Below are positions 34,650 to 43,834 of a stretch of DNA of 64,000 bases, piece after piece. The DNA is from Aliisedimentitalea scapharcae (GTDB lineage Bacteria > Pseudomonadota > Alphaproteobacteria > Rhodobacterales > Rhodobacteraceae). The translations under genes were made by a program, and so were the position numbers. The first letter of the stretch is position 1, and every line of letters begins with the position of its first letter. The stretch covers positions 868,001 to 932,000 of the forward strand of contig NZ_CP123584.1 of the NCBI RefSeq assembly GCF_045277565.1, read 5' to 3'. Under the pieces are notes generated by a model. The model saw only the letters and a program-made list of their open reading frames with translations. It searched no databases and was not told the origin of the DNA.

Positions 34650-35282
34650 ATGATTATTTTTGACTTTGACGGCGTGCTTGCGGATTCACTGACCACTTGT
34701 CTGGCTGCTTGCACCAAAGCCGCACATGCCCAAGGCGTGGATCTGAAACTGACAAGGGACGCCTTTGCCACACTGGATCCGTTGACCTTCGAGGCGCTGG
34801 CCGAGCGACACAACCTTGAACCGGTACAATTTGCACAGGACGTCGCGCAAACAGTATCTGGCTGTGCGCAGCCGTCGCCGTTATTTGGCGGGGTTGCGCA
34901 ATCGTTGACCACCCTGGCCAAGGATCACGATCTTGCTGTGGTCAGTGCCAGCCACAGTGATGTCATCCGCACGGTCCTTGCGACACAGGGATTGGACCTC
35001 CTGATGTTTCGTATCATTGGCGGCGATACACCCGGCCAGAAGTCCGAGAAGATCTCTGGGCTAATCGCGCTGCGATCAGATGGTCCGCATATCATGGTTG
35101 GCGATGCGAGCAGCGATATTCAAGCGGCGCGTACCGCCGGCATTAGTGTCATAGCGGTTGCTTGGGGTTGGCAGACGCCAGAGCATCTAAGGTCCTTTGC
35201 GCCTGATGCAATGGCTGAAACTCCGGCGGAACTCTGTCGGGTGTGTTTGGAACTCTTGAACCCGCAAGGGGAACAATCATGA
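34650..35282 (+). CDS. HAD-family phosphatase (phosphoglycolate-phosphatase-like)
   Basis: 210 residues from ATG 34650. It has motif I FDFDGVLADS with nucleophile Asp 5 and acid Asp 7, a helical cap, motif II VVSASHSDV, a Lys in GQKSEKI, and motif IV HIMVGDASSDIQAARTAG. It is a cytoplasmic phosphatase of the GmhB/Gph type. Lying between the ABC ATPase and a phosphodiesterase (ATGA overlap at 35279), it probably acts on a phosphate monoester released from the imported compound. Confidence 0.85.
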   Translation: MIIFDFDGVLADSLTTCLAACTKAAHAQGVDLKLTRDAFATLDPLTFEALAERHNLEPVQFAQDVAQTVSGCAQPSPLFGGVAQSLTTLAKDHDLAVVSASHSDVIRTVLATQGLDLLMFRIIGGDTPGQKSEKISGLIALRSDGPHIMVGDASSDIQAARTAGISVIAVAWGWQTPEHLRSFAPDAMAETPAELCRVCLELLNPQGEQS

Positions 35283-36079
35283 AATTCATACATTTGACGG
35301 ATCTGCATATCTGTGTGGGCGCGCAGGAAAAGCCCCTTGCCCGTGCTGTCGAACAGACCCGCGCGGCGATCGCAGAAATCAACCGAATGCATAGCGATGC
35401 CGAGCTGTGTGTCATAACCGGCGACATTGTCGCCGACCCTGACCCGGCGGCATACCGTCTGGCCGAAGAGCTCCTTTCAACGCTGCGGATGCCGACCTAT
35501 TGCCTGCTGGGCAATCACGACGACAGGGACATGGCCGGTCATGCGCTGTCGACCGTTTCCATGGACGAAAACGGGTTTCTCCAAAGCGCAATTCGCACGT
35601 CCCAAGGTCTGTTCCTGACGTTGGACACCAAAGCAGGCTTCGGCCACGGTGGAGAGCTGTGCATGCGTCGCTTGGACTGGATTGCCGATCGGCTTGCGTC
35701 CAATCCCGGTCCGGTATGGGTGTTCATGCACCATGCGCCTTTTGCGACAGGCTTGGCGGCTATGGATACAATCGGGTTGGAGGCAAAAAGCGCAGAGGCT
35801 CTTGGGCAACTCATTGACGCTCACGGAAACATCCAGCATCTGTTCTTTGGGCATTATCACAGGCCCATGTCCGGGGTTTGGCGGGGGGTCCCATTCTCGT
35901 CGCACAGATCGATGATGTTGCAATGCGCGTTGAATTTATCTGAAATTGACCTTGTTTCCGCGATTTACGAAGAACCTCAATTCGCCGTTGTTCTGGCCCA
36001 CAAAGATCGGACAATTGTGCATTACCACGACTTTGCGGCAGCGGTGGAGGGCGCAAACATGGGACCAGCTTCTGGGTAG
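35279..36079 (+). CDS. Metallophosphoesterase, GpdQ/CpdA-like phosphodiesterase
   Basis: 266 residues from ATG 35279, overlapping the HAD stop by 4 nt. Metal ligands match the class III phosphodiesterase pattern: D8 and H10 in LTDLHI, the Asp in ITGDIV near 49, N79-H80 in LLGNHDD, then HHAPF near 156 and FGHYHRP near 197. The spacing is very close to glycerophosphodiesterase GpdQ and cAMP phosphodiesterase CpdA. There is no signal peptide, so it works in the cytoplasm. With the importer and HAD protein it suggests use of a glycerophosphodiester or similar phosphodiester. This is inference from context. Confidence 0.88.
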   Translation: MKFIHLTDLHICVGAQEKPLARAVEQTRAAIAEINRMHSDAELCVITGDIVADPDPAAYRLAEELLSTLRMPTYCLLGNHDDRDMAGHALSTVSMDENGFLQSAIRTSQGLFLTLDTKAGFGHGGELCMRRLDWIADRLASNPGPVWVFMHHAPFATGLAAMDTIGLEAKSAEALGQLIDAHGNIQHLFFGHYHRPMSGVWRGVPFSSHRSMMLQCALNLSEIDLVSAIYEEPQFAVVLAHKDRTIVHYHDFAAAVEGANMGPASG

Positions 36080-36312
36080 TTCCGTACAGCAGATCTGCCA
36101 CTGCTCAGAAAATTGCACAGTTCATTTTTCCGACGATTCTACGTAAGTCTTTAGGCACAACTGGCTGGGCATGATACCGCCCTTTGCGGTTGGCCATGTT
36201 TGCTTTGCTTGTCATGGCAAACCCGCTTGAAACCAGAGTTGTTACCTCGAAACGGGCAAAGAGCCTGTGATGCAAGGGAATTATTTTGTTTCAGCGGGTC
36301 AGGGAGGATGAA

Positions 36313-36412
36313 GGTGAGAGGCTGGACAACGACCCAAGCGGGGCTCGTTACGGCTGCTTCCTTCCGGATCTGACCGGGTTGGCGAGGCGCTTACCCGCGC
36401 CAACCTCTCACC
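36313..36412 (-). ncRNA. ffs: Signal recognition particle RNA, small bacterial type (4.5S)
   Basis: On the minus strand the apical SRP domain reads GGTCAGATCCGGAAGGAAGC followed by AGCC, the universally conserved tetraloop and asymmetric-bulge region. Outer ends GGTGAGAG and CTCTCACC pair (36412-36405 with 36320-36313). About 100 nt; exact ends are estimated. Confidence 0.93.
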
Positions 36413-36461
36413 GGTGGATATAGTGCGGGCAGGCGGGCTTGGCAAGTCCTGGAAATCCGGC

Positions 36462-38372
36462 TCAGAGCGTCAGGATCAGGGACAGAAACCCGTCACCGGT
36501 GATCCCTTCAACCACGACGTCCTGGCTGTCCAGTTCGGACAGATATTTCTGAGCACCCGGCCCGGTCAGAACACGGGCACGCGCGCGGGCATTGAGAGAA
36601 GGAAAAAATCGCCACCCCTTTTCGGTTGCCTTCAGCCTGTCCCGATGGGGGGCTGCGGCGATATGTGCGCGAATGACGTCCGACAACGCGAGATTTGGCA
36701 ATGGCAGAATGCGCATGTTCCCCAAGATGGGAAAGCAGCCTCCACCGGCCAATCTGTAACTGTTGGTTGCGACAACGAACTCCTGGTCCGCCGAAATGGG
36801 CCGACCGTTCCATGTGATGTCACGCACGCGGCGGGCGTCTGATGCGCAAACGCCGCCATCTGCGGCGAATCGAGCCGGCTTGGACAAATCAATGGCATAG
36901 GACAGCCCGTGGAGAACGTCGAAATTGTGCCCGGCCCGTTGGTTGCACAGCAGATCAATAGGGGGCATCTCTTCGGCGGCTGCTGTGGCCGGGATTTGGT
37001 TGAATACACTGGCCGACATTTCGAGCCAATCCATAACAACCTGCCCGGAAACAACAACCGCTTTGAGCTGGTTGGGATAGACGTGCAGGTCCGCAACATT
37101 TCTCAGCCGCATTGGACCTGGGGAAATATCGGTGAAATTATCAGGTCCGGCACGTCCCCCGAATTTCCCCGGTGCAACGGCCGACAGCAACGGCAGCGCG
37201 GCTTCGGGTTTCCCTGCCAAGGTCTTTTGCACAGCAGCAGACTGAGCAGTGGCAACCAGTGCCATCGCCCTGTCGGATGCAAAGAAAGTGAAATATGAAT
37301 GCAGGGAGGCATCGGTTTGCCCGACCGGCTCCTGCATCCGGGCCTTGGTGGCGGTATGGGCTGGGGCCAACGTTTGGGTCAATGCGTTGTCTTCAGGGGC
37401 AACATAAACCAACTCTCCCTGCTTGGATCGACGCAGAATTGGGCGTAAACTCGCCTGCGACTGGTCTATTGCCCAGCCCGTATTGGCAGCCCAGGTCAGA
37501 TCCAGGTCGATTATGCCAAGATGTGACCCACCAACGCCAGGCAAAACCGTGGCCGCCGCCCCGGGAGCCATGTCATCTCCGGATGCGCTGAACGGCAAAT
37601 GGGTGTGCCCGCCAATCACGACATCGACGCTGCCGGACTGTGCCAAAGGGTGGACAATATTCTCCATTCCGGTGTCCGCAGTTTTTGGGCCAAGCCCGCT
37701 GTGAGCCAGCGCAATCACGACATCGCAGCCAGCATCGCGCAGTTCGAGAGATACCTGTCGGGCAGTGTCGAGCATGTCGTGAAACGCGACTTTGCCAGCG
37801 ATCAGATGGGCGTCCCATTGCAGGGTCTGCGGTGGCAACACTGACAGCACACCGATTCGGACAGAGCGGGAACTCCCTGTCGTGGAGGGAACCGCGCGCT
37901 CCAGAATGAACGACCTGTGAACCGGCAGGGGGGGAGCCGTTGCGAAAAGTTCGAGATTCGAGGCCACAACCGGACAAGGTGCGTCTCTGAGAATTCGATC
38001 CAGAGTTTCCAAACCGAAATTAAAGTCATGATTGCCCAGCCCGATAGCATCGTAATTCAAACTTCGCATGGCCTGCATCAGCGGGTGCGGGCGGGTGCCA
38101 AGAGAAATTGCCAGATCCCCCATCGGCGTCCCTTGCATTCCGTCTCCGTTGTCGAACAACAGGCATTGACCACCCCGTTCGGCGGTTTCGGCGCGGGCCT
38201 CGCGGATCAAAGATGCGGTGCGGGTCAAACCAACGGCGGGGTTAGAACGGTCTGCATAATAATCAAACCCGCACAAGTTCATATGCAGATCGGTTGTCGA
38301 AAGTATGCGGAGCCTGGCTGAGGATCGGGATGTGATCGGTGCGCGCTGGGCCTGTGCGTTCTTGCTGGGCAT
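36462..38372 (-). CDS. Bifunctional 2',3'-cyclic-nucleotide phosphodiesterase/5'-nucleotidase (CpdB/UshA family)
   Basis: 636 residues. The N-terminal calcineurin-like domain has TTDLHMNLCGFDYY near 26, LLFDNGDGMQGTPMGD near 70, GLGNHDFNFG near 110, ALAHSG and GGHTH near 250. The C-terminal 5'-nucleotidase domain has DNFTDISPGPMRLRNVADL, LYPNQL-type and VATNSYRLAGGG segments for nucleoside binding. Members are usually periplasmic, but no clear signal peptide is seen at the ATG used, so either export is atypical or the true start differs. It lies just upstream of the SRP RNA on the same strand. Confidence 0.87.
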   Translation of the reverse strand: MPSKNAQAQRAPITSRSSARLRILSTTDLHMNLCGFDYYADRSNPAVGLTRTASLIREARAETAERGGQCLLFDNGDGMQGTPMGDLAISLGTRPHPLMQAMRSLNYDAIGLGNHDFNFGLETLDRILRDAPCPVVASNLELFATAPPLPVHRSFILERAVPSTTGSSRSVRIGVLSVLPPQTLQWDAHLIAGKVAFHDMLDTARQVSLELRDAGCDVVIALAHSGLGPKTADTGMENIVHPLAQSGSVDVVIGGHTHLPFSASGDDMAPGAAATVLPGVGGSHLGIIDLDLTWAANTGWAIDQSQASLRPILRRSKQGELVYVAPEDNALTQTLAPAHTATKARMQEPVGQTDASLHSYFTFFASDRAMALVATAQSAAVQKTLAGKPEAALPLLSAVAPGKFGGRAGPDNFTDISPGPMRLRNVADLHVYPNQLKAVVVSGQVVMDWLEMSASVFNQIPATAAAEEMPPIDLLCNQRAGHNFDVLHGLSYAIDLSKPARFAADGGVCASDARRVRDITWNGRPISADQEFVVATNSYRLAGGGCFPILGNMRILPLPNLALSDVIRAHIAAAPHRDRLKATEKGWRFFPSLNARARARVLTGPGAQKYLSELDSQDVVVEGITGDGFLSLILTL

Positions 38373-38592
38373 CCTGTTCCGGTTTTTTGTTTTTCTTGCT
38401 GTCGGGGTTTCGGACGAATAACGCGAAAAGAACTCTTAAGTCGCAAGGTTTAACCGTCAGACCGGATCGGTAATGATGCGCGTCCTGCGGCGGTCTACCT
38501 GTGATTGCCATACGTTGGCTCTTGCAACTTGGACATTGGCAACCGATGTTCCTCCACGCAAGCGGCGTAGACGTAAAACCGGGAACTGTAAC

Positions 38593-39576
38593 ATGAAAAC
38601 AGCAGAGCAAGTCACCTTTGGTGGTGCAGGTTTGGACCGGGCCGCCCATTTGCGGGAACAGCCGGAGATGCTTGCCAGCATGTTGGCCGAGGGAAATGCG
38701 CAATGCCTGATCCTGTGGCGCGGCAAGATACTGGTGCGCGGAGAACGGCTGGACCGTTTGGCACCGCTTGCGGCACATCACGACATTGTCGTGAATGGTC
38801 CGGCGGGACCTGTTTCATCGCCGCTTTTTCTGGGGATTGCCGCCGATGGTCTGCCCTGGTTTGTGCGCGATATTTCTGCCTGGGCACCAGGCGATCTGGA
38901 GACCGCCGCACTGGACAGTTTTCTGGACCAAAGCGAACAACAGCATCCCGATCTTCCGACAGGCCATGTTTTCGCTGAATTGCGGCGGATCATGACCCGC
39001 CTGTCTGCGGAGGAGGCCGAATTGGCCGCAACGGCCAAGGCAATTTTGGGTTGGCATCATACGCACAAGTTCTGCGCAAAATGTGGCGAACCCAGCGAGA
39101 GCACCATGGCAGGCTGGCAACGTATCTGTCCCAGCTGCGGGGGCGCACATTTCCCGCGCACAGACCCCGTTGTCATCATGTTGATCACACATGGCAACAA
39201 GGTTTTGATGGGCCGGTCGCCGGGTTGGCCGGAAGGGATGTACTCCCTATTGGCTGGTTTTGTAGAGCCAGGCGAAACGCTCGAGGCGGCAGTTCGGCGC
39301 GAGGTTTTCGAGGAAGCAGGTGTGCAAGTCGGGGCCGTGACTTATCTGGCAAGCCAACCTTGGCCCTTCCCTGCATCATTGATGTTTGGTTGTGCTGGGG
39401 AGGCATTGAGTTCCGATCTCAACATCGACCCGGTGGAAATTGAAGATGCGCTGTGGGTGACTCGCGAAGAAATGATGACGGCCTTTGCGGGAGAGCATCC
39501 CGTACTGTTGCCTGCGCGGAAAGGTGCAATTGCACATTTCCTGTTGCAGAACTGGCTTGCGGATACGCTGGATTGA
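38593..39576 (+). CDS. nudC: NAD(+) diphosphatase / NADH pyrophosphatase NudC
   Basis: 327 residues from ATG 38593. It has the Zn ribbon (KFCAKCGEPSES ... RICPSCGG), the Nudix box GFVEPGETLEAAVRREVFEE with the following AGVQVG, and the NudC-specific SQPWPFPASLM array that recognises nicotinamide. The enzyme hydrolyses NAD(H) to NMN(H) and AMP and can remove NAD caps from RNA. A longer upstream frame has Arg/Lys-rich sequence unlike the family and was not used. Confidence 0.94.
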   Translation: MKTAEQVTFGGAGLDRAAHLREQPEMLASMLAEGNAQCLILWRGKILVRGERLDRLAPLAAHHDIVVNGPAGPVSSPLFLGIAADGLPWFVRDISAWAPGDLETAALDSFLDQSEQQHPDLPTGHVFAELRRIMTRLSAEEAELAATAKAILGWHHTHKFCAKCGEPSESTMAGWQRICPSCGGAHFPRTDPVVIMLITHGNKVLMGRSPGWPEGMYSLLAGFVEPGETLEAAVRREVFEEAGVQVGAVTYLASQPWPFPASLMFGCAGEALSSDLNIDPVEIEDALWVTREEMMTAFAGEHPVLLPARKGAIAHFLLQNWLADTLD

Positions 39577-39613
39577 GGGGACAATCGCGTCAAACAAGAG
39601 GCGCAGTCAAACC

Positions 39614-40081
39614 ATGGAATTCATCAGCAAGGAAGATATCGAAGCTCCGATCGGTGATGTGTTTGCCGCATTGAGCGAATTCGAAACTTTTGAGCGTCAG
39701 GCGATTCGTCGTGGCGTGGAATTGCAACGGCAGGGGGATCTGCACCACCCCGTTCCCGGATTGTCGTGGGACGCTGAATTCACGATGCGGGGAAAGCTAC
39801 GCAAGATACGGGTGCTTTTGACCGAATATGAGCCGGACACGTCTATTCAGCTGGAAGGCGAAGGATCGGGCCTGAAGGGTCATTTTGATCTGGACCTGAT
39901 GGCGCTGTCGCCAAAACGTACGCGCATGACCGTGACCCTGACGGTGGATGCCAAAAGCCTGTCTGCACGCCTGTTTCTGCAATCGCTGAAACTGGCGCGC
40001 GGGAATTTGACAAAGCGGTTCAAGTTGAAAGTGGCCGACTATGCCAAAACGATGGAAGACCGGTTAAGTCGTCTGGCTTGA
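39614..40081 (+). CDS. SRPBCC (START/Bet v1-like) family protein
   Basis: 155 residues from ATG 39614. It has MEFISKEDIEAPIGDVFAAL at the start, a central beta-rich region, and a long C-terminal helix (LFLQSLKLARGNLTKRFKLK), the helix-grip fold of SRPBCC proteins such as polyketide-cyclase-like lipid or ligand carriers. It lies 37 bp after nudC and may be co-transcribed. No ligand can be assigned. Confidence 0.8.
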   Translation: MEFISKEDIEAPIGDVFAALSEFETFERQAIRRGVELQRQGDLHHPVPGLSWDAEFTMRGKLRKIRVLLTEYEPDTSIQLEGEGSGLKGHFDLDLMALSPKRTRMTVTLTVDAKSLSARLFLQSLKLARGNLTKRFKLKVADYAKTMEDRLSRLA

Positions 40082-40122
40082 AACGGGCCAATTGGTTTTA
40101 TTTGCGTCAGGATAGCCTGGGA

Positions 40123-40956
40123 TCAATCGCGGGCTTGATGCACAGGATAAACCCCCAGGATTTCGACATTCGTCGTGAAATACCCCAGTTCATCCATAGC
40201 CAGCTGCACATTGTGATCGTCGGGATGGCCTTCGATTTCCGCATAGAACTGGGTCGCGGTAAAGGAGCCATCGACCATATAGCTTTCCAGCTTTGTCATG
40301 TTGACGCCATTGGTCGCAAACCCACCCATTGCCTTGTACAGGGCAGCGGGAATGTTGCGGACCTGAAAGACAAAGCTTGTAACCATGCCGCGATCACCAC
40401 GCCGGGAATGGTCGGCTTTTGGGGACATGACCAGAAAGCGAGTGGTATTGTTGTCCTCATCTTCGATATGACGGGCCAGAACACTCAACCCATAGATTTC
40501 TCCAGCCAGCTCACTGGCCAGAGCAGCGGAATGGATGTCGCCCGCTTCGGCCACTTCGCGTGCTGCGCGGGCATTGTCCGGGCTGACCCGTCCACGAATT
40601 CCGTGATGGCGCAGGAACCCGGCGCATTGTGGCAACAGGACCAGATGGGAATGAGCTTCGCGAACATCTTGAATCGTCGCACCCGGAACAGCCAGCAGGT
40701 TGATGTGGACCCGGACAAATTCTTCGTCGATGATATGCAGCCCGCTCTGGGGCAAAAGCCGATGAATATCGGCGACGCGCCCGTAGGTTGTGTTTTCAAC
40801 CGGTAGCATCGCCAGATCAGCATTGCCTTCCTTGACCGCGTGAATCACATCCTCGAACGTGCGGCAGGGCAAGGCCTCCATATTGGGCCGCGCCTTGGCG
40901 CAGGCTTCGTGACTATAGGCTCCGGGTTCCCCCTGAAAGGCGATACGATTGGTCAT
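40123..40956 (-). CDS. pheA: Prephenate dehydratase
   Basis: 277 residues, monofunctional. The PDT domain (about 4-180) has IAFQGEPGAYSHEA, AMLPVENTTYGRV, DIHSAALASELAG and the catalytic EDEDNNTTRFLVMS. An ACT domain follows (about 195-277) with the phenylalanine-binding area LESYMVDGSFTATQFYAEIE. The usual ESRP motif reads ESYM, as in other rhodobacterial forms, so feedback sensitivity may differ. It converts prephenate to phenylpyruvate in phenylalanine synthesis. It is divergent from the cytochrome c gene. Confidence 0.94.
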   Translation of the reverse strand: MTNRIAFQGEPGAYSHEACAKARPNMEALPCRTFEDVIHAVKEGNADLAMLPVENTTYGRVADIHRLLPQSGLHIIDEEFVRVHINLLAVPGATIQDVREAHSHLVLLPQCAGFLRHHGIRGRVSPDNARAAREVAEAGDIHSAALASELAGEIYGLSVLARHIEDEDNNTTRFLVMSPKADHSRRGDRGMVTSFVFQVRNIPAALYKAMGGFATNGVNMTKLESYMVDGSFTATQFYAEIEGHPDDHNVQLAMDELGYFTTNVEILGVYPVHQARD

Positions 40957-41077
40957 TTGCCGCTTTTCCCTGCAAAATTGTTACACCGGGCGTTTGGTCG
41001 CGCTGTCTATACCTTGCCTAAGCCAAGGGGAAGCCTTAGACACTCCCGCAAACAGATCTAATGGAACAGCGATCACG

Positions 41078-41581
41078 ATGGACACGATGACCCTTACCAA
41101 AGCCGCTGCAGCTCTTTGTGGCGCGTTGCTGGTGCTCCTGCTGGGCAAATGGGCCGCAGAGGGGCTGTATCACATGGAGAGCCACGGTGAGGCTGCCTAT
41201 GTGATCGAAGTCGAAGAGACAGCCAGTTCTGAAGAAGTTGAAGAAGTTTCGTTCGACGAACTTTATGCGCAGGCCGATGTTGGCAAAGGTGCCAAGGTCT
41301 TCAAGAAATGCGGTGCCTGCCACAAGGTCGAAGACGGCGTGAATGCCACTGGACCGTCTCTGTACGGTGTTGTGGGCCGGACCATGGGTGGCTTGGACGG
41401 CTTTGGCTATTCCGGCACCATGGCGGGCATGAGCGACGGCACTTGGACCCCCGAAGAGCTGGATGCCTTCCTGACCAAACCGTCGGCCTATGCAGCAGGT
41501 ACCTCGATGAGCTTCTCGGGCCTCAAGAAGCAAAAGGACCGGGTGAACCTGATTGCTTATCTGGATAGCCTGGACGACTGA
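41078..41581 (+). CDS. Membrane-anchored cytochrome c (c-y / CycM type)
   Basis: 167 residues from ATG 41078 (MDTMTLTKAAAALCGALLVL). An uncleaved N-terminal helix anchors it. An acidic linker (about 50-65) follows, then a class I cytochrome c domain with CGACH heme attachment and a probable Met ligand in TSMSFSGLKKQKDR. It matches Rhodobacter cytochrome c-y and Paracoccus c552, which carry electrons from the bc1 complex to the terminal oxidases, here most likely the cbb3 oxidase encoded at 53.8-57.2 kb. pheA sits divergently, a common neighbour. Confidence 0.92.
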   Translation: MDTMTLTKAAAALCGALLVLLLGKWAAEGLYHMESHGEAAYVIEVEETASSEEVEEVSFDELYAQADVGKGAKVFKKCGACHKVEDGVNATGPSLYGVVGRTMGGLDGFGYSGTMAGMSDGTWTPEELDAFLTKPSAYAAGTSMSFSGLKKQKDRVNLIAYLDSLDD

Positions 41582-41600
41582 TCCGGTTTCTTGTGAATGC

Positions 41601-41636
41601 TAAAAAAGCCACGGCAATTTGCCGTGGCTTTTTTTG
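41601..41636 (+). terminator. Rho-independent terminator after cytochrome c gene
   Basis: AAGCCACGGC and GCCGTGGCTT form a 10-bp stem around a short AATTT loop, followed by seven T. It lies 20 bases past the stop. The A run before it could also serve the opposite strand. Confidence 0.92.
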
Positions 41637-41899
41637 TCTCGCCCAAAGTCGCTCGAACGATGTCGTTACACAAGTTGCAACGTCTTTGGGCCGCTTCCCC
41701 CCAAAGATTGTTATCAAAGTCTTCGAAGCGCCCTGTTGCGCGCAGGTTTGCCTGTTGCGGGCTCTCAAATGGGCGCGCGCGGTCAATTCACGGCTTGTTC
41801 ATGGAAACGGAACTTGAATATCCCTACTGCGGACCATTAGCTTGGCCATGACACAATGCGCGCCCGATCCAAGAGGTGCGTCCAAGGAGGAAGAGCCTG
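41637..41899. other. Gap between cytochrome c terminator and yejA-like gene
   Basis: No gene or conserved motif is seen here apart from the AAGGAGG ribosome-binding site at 41884-41890 for the following gene. It presumably contains the promoter of the yej operon. Confidence 0.4.
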
Positions 41900-43825
41900 A
41901 TGACAGCCCCCCGCACCGCTGTGCGTGTTCGCGTAATGGACCCGAACCCTGCTCAGAGGGTCCTGATGAATGCTCTGGCCGTTCTGGGGCTGGCACTGAT
42001 CGTCCTGTTCAGCGTGACCTCGCTCAGCTGGGCCGATGACAAGATCATCAAGAGCCACGGGTTTTCGGAATTTGGAGATTTGAAATACCCGGAAGGGTTT
42101 GCAAATTTTGACTATGTCAATCCTGATGCGCCGCGCGGTGGAGAATTGTCCTATGCGGCCGAGGGGACTTTCAGCAGTTTCAACCCCTTTACTCGCAAGG
42201 GGCGTGCCGGTGCCCGGTCCGCCGATCAATATGAATCCCTCCTGACTCCTTCCTATGATGAACCCGCCGCCTATTACGGGCTGCTGGCCGAAAGCCTGGA
42301 ATATCCTGAAAGCCAGGATTGGGTGATCTTCAACATGCGTCCCGAAGCGCGGTTCTCAGATGGCACACCGGTAACTGCCGAGGATGTCGTGTTTTCGCAT
42401 AACATCCTGCTGGACCAGGGGTTGAAGTCCTATGCCGATGCAGTGCGTGCCCGAATCCCAAAGGCCGAGGCACTGGGTCCGCTTAGGGTCAAGTTCTACT
42501 TCTCCCCCGACTTTCCGCGCCGCGCGATGATCAGCCAGGTGGGGGGAACTCCGGTGTTCTCCAAGGCCTGGTTCGAAGAGGATGCGGAAAACCGGCGTTT
42601 GGATGAACCTCGACTGCAGCCCGGCGTCGGTTCAGCACCCTATGTGTTGGACAGCTATGACATCAATCGTCGTGTCGTTTACAAACGTAATCCCGATTAT
42701 TGGGGCGATCATGTGAACGTCAACGTGGGCCGCAATAACTATGACAGCATCCGCATCGAATATTTCAGCGATTCCATTGCCGCGATGGAAGCGTTCAAGG
42801 CCGGGGAATTCACCCTGCGACAGGAAAACAATTCCAAAAGCTGGGCCACCGCCTATGACTTCCCCGCCATTTCCAGCGGGCAGGTGATCAAGGGCGATTT
42901 TCGCGATGGTGACGTTCCGCCTGCCAGCGGCTTTGTCATGAACATGGGACGTCCACAGTTCCAGGACATCCGCGTGCGCGAAGCGGTTCAGCTGGCCTAT
43001 AACTTTGAGTGGACCAACGAGAGCCTGCAATACGGACTTTTTCAACAACGCAGTTCGTTCTGGGAAGGCACTGATCTAGAGGCAACGGGCCTGCCGGAGG
43101 GGCGCGAACGCCAAGTTCTGGACGCCATTGGCGATGCGTTGGATCCTGCTGTGTTGACCGAAGAGCCGGTCGTGGCGCACAGTTCGAAACCCAATCGCCA
43201 AACCGACCGGCGCAATCTGCGCCGGGCGATGAAGCTTCTGGATGAGGCCGGGTGGATGGTTGGCGATGACGGGGTGCGCCGCAACGCGCAGGGTGAAACG
43301 CTGAAAATCGAATTCCTGGCAGATCGCCCATCTCTGGACCGCTTGATTCAACCGTTTGTCGACAACCTGAAATCCATGGGCATCAACGCTGTCTACAGCC
43401 GCGTGGACAGTGCCCAGTTCACTCTGCGTCGTCGCGAACGTGATTATGACATGATGATGGGCAGCTATCCGATGTCCCTGCAGCCCTCGACTGGGCTGTA
43501 TCAAAGATTCGGGACCAAGGATGCCGAGTATTCAGTGTTCAACACCGCCGGTGTGCATGGTCCCGATATTGAGCCTCTGATTGACAATATTGTCGCCGCT
43601 AAGACAACCGAGGACCTGACCGCCAATGTGCGCGCGCTGGATCGGGTGCTGCGCGCGAAGCGGTTCATGGTGCCGACGTGGTATTTGGGTAAGTACTGGG
43701 TGGCCTATTGGGATCAATACGCGTTCCCTGACAACCTGCCGCCGTTTGCCCTGGGGATCGAAGACCTGTGGTGGGTGGATGCCGACAGGGCTGCAGCCTT
43801 GAAGTCCTCTGGCGCGTTGCGGTAA
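41900..43825 (+). CDS. yejA: YejA-like extracellular solute-binding protein
   Basis: 641 residues from ATG 41900 (AAGGAGG nine bases upstream). The signal anchor/peptide is LMNALAVLGLALIVLFSVTS, with cleavage near SWA-DD, preceded by a rather long Arg-rich n-region. The mature protein shows the YejA arrangement: HGFSEFGDLKYPEGFANFDY at the start, FNPFTRKGRA, RFSDGTPVTAEDVVFSHNIL, and YNFEWTNESLQYGLFQQRSS. YejABEF imports oligopeptides and microcin C-like compounds in enterobacteria. The genes yejB, yejE and yejF follow in order. Confidence 0.88.
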   Translation: MTAPRTAVRVRVMDPNPAQRVLMNALAVLGLALIVLFSVTSLSWADDKIIKSHGFSEFGDLKYPEGFANFDYVNPDAPRGGELSYAAEGTFSSFNPFTRKGRAGARSADQYESLLTPSYDEPAAYYGLLAESLEYPESQDWVIFNMRPEARFSDGTPVTAEDVVFSHNILLDQGLKSYADAVRARIPKAEALGPLRVKFYFSPDFPRRAMISQVGGTPVFSKAWFEEDAENRRLDEPRLQPGVGSAPYVLDSYDINRRVVYKRNPDYWGDHVNVNVGRNNYDSIRIEYFSDSIAAMEAFKAGEFTLRQENNSKSWATAYDFPAISSGQVIKGDFRDGDVPPASGFVMNMGRPQFQDIRVREAVQLAYNFEWTNESLQYGLFQQRSSFWEGTDLEATGLPEGRERQVLDAIGDALDPAVLTEEPVVAHSSKPNRQTDRRNLRRAMKLLDEAGWMVGDDGVRRNAQGETLKIEFLADRPSLDRLIQPFVDNLKSMGINAVYSRVDSAQFTLRRRERDYDMMMGSYPMSLQPSTGLYQRFGTKDAEYSVFNTAGVHGPDIEPLIDNIVAAKTTEDLTANVRALDRVLRAKRFMVPTWYLGKYWVAYWDQYAFPDNLPPFALGIEDLWWVDADRAAALKSSGALR

Positions 43826-43834
43826 CCCGCGATC

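Noticed and set aside
36313..36412. SRP RNA on the plus strand
   Set aside because: The conserved GGTCAGATCCGGAAGGAAGC order appears only on the minus strand.
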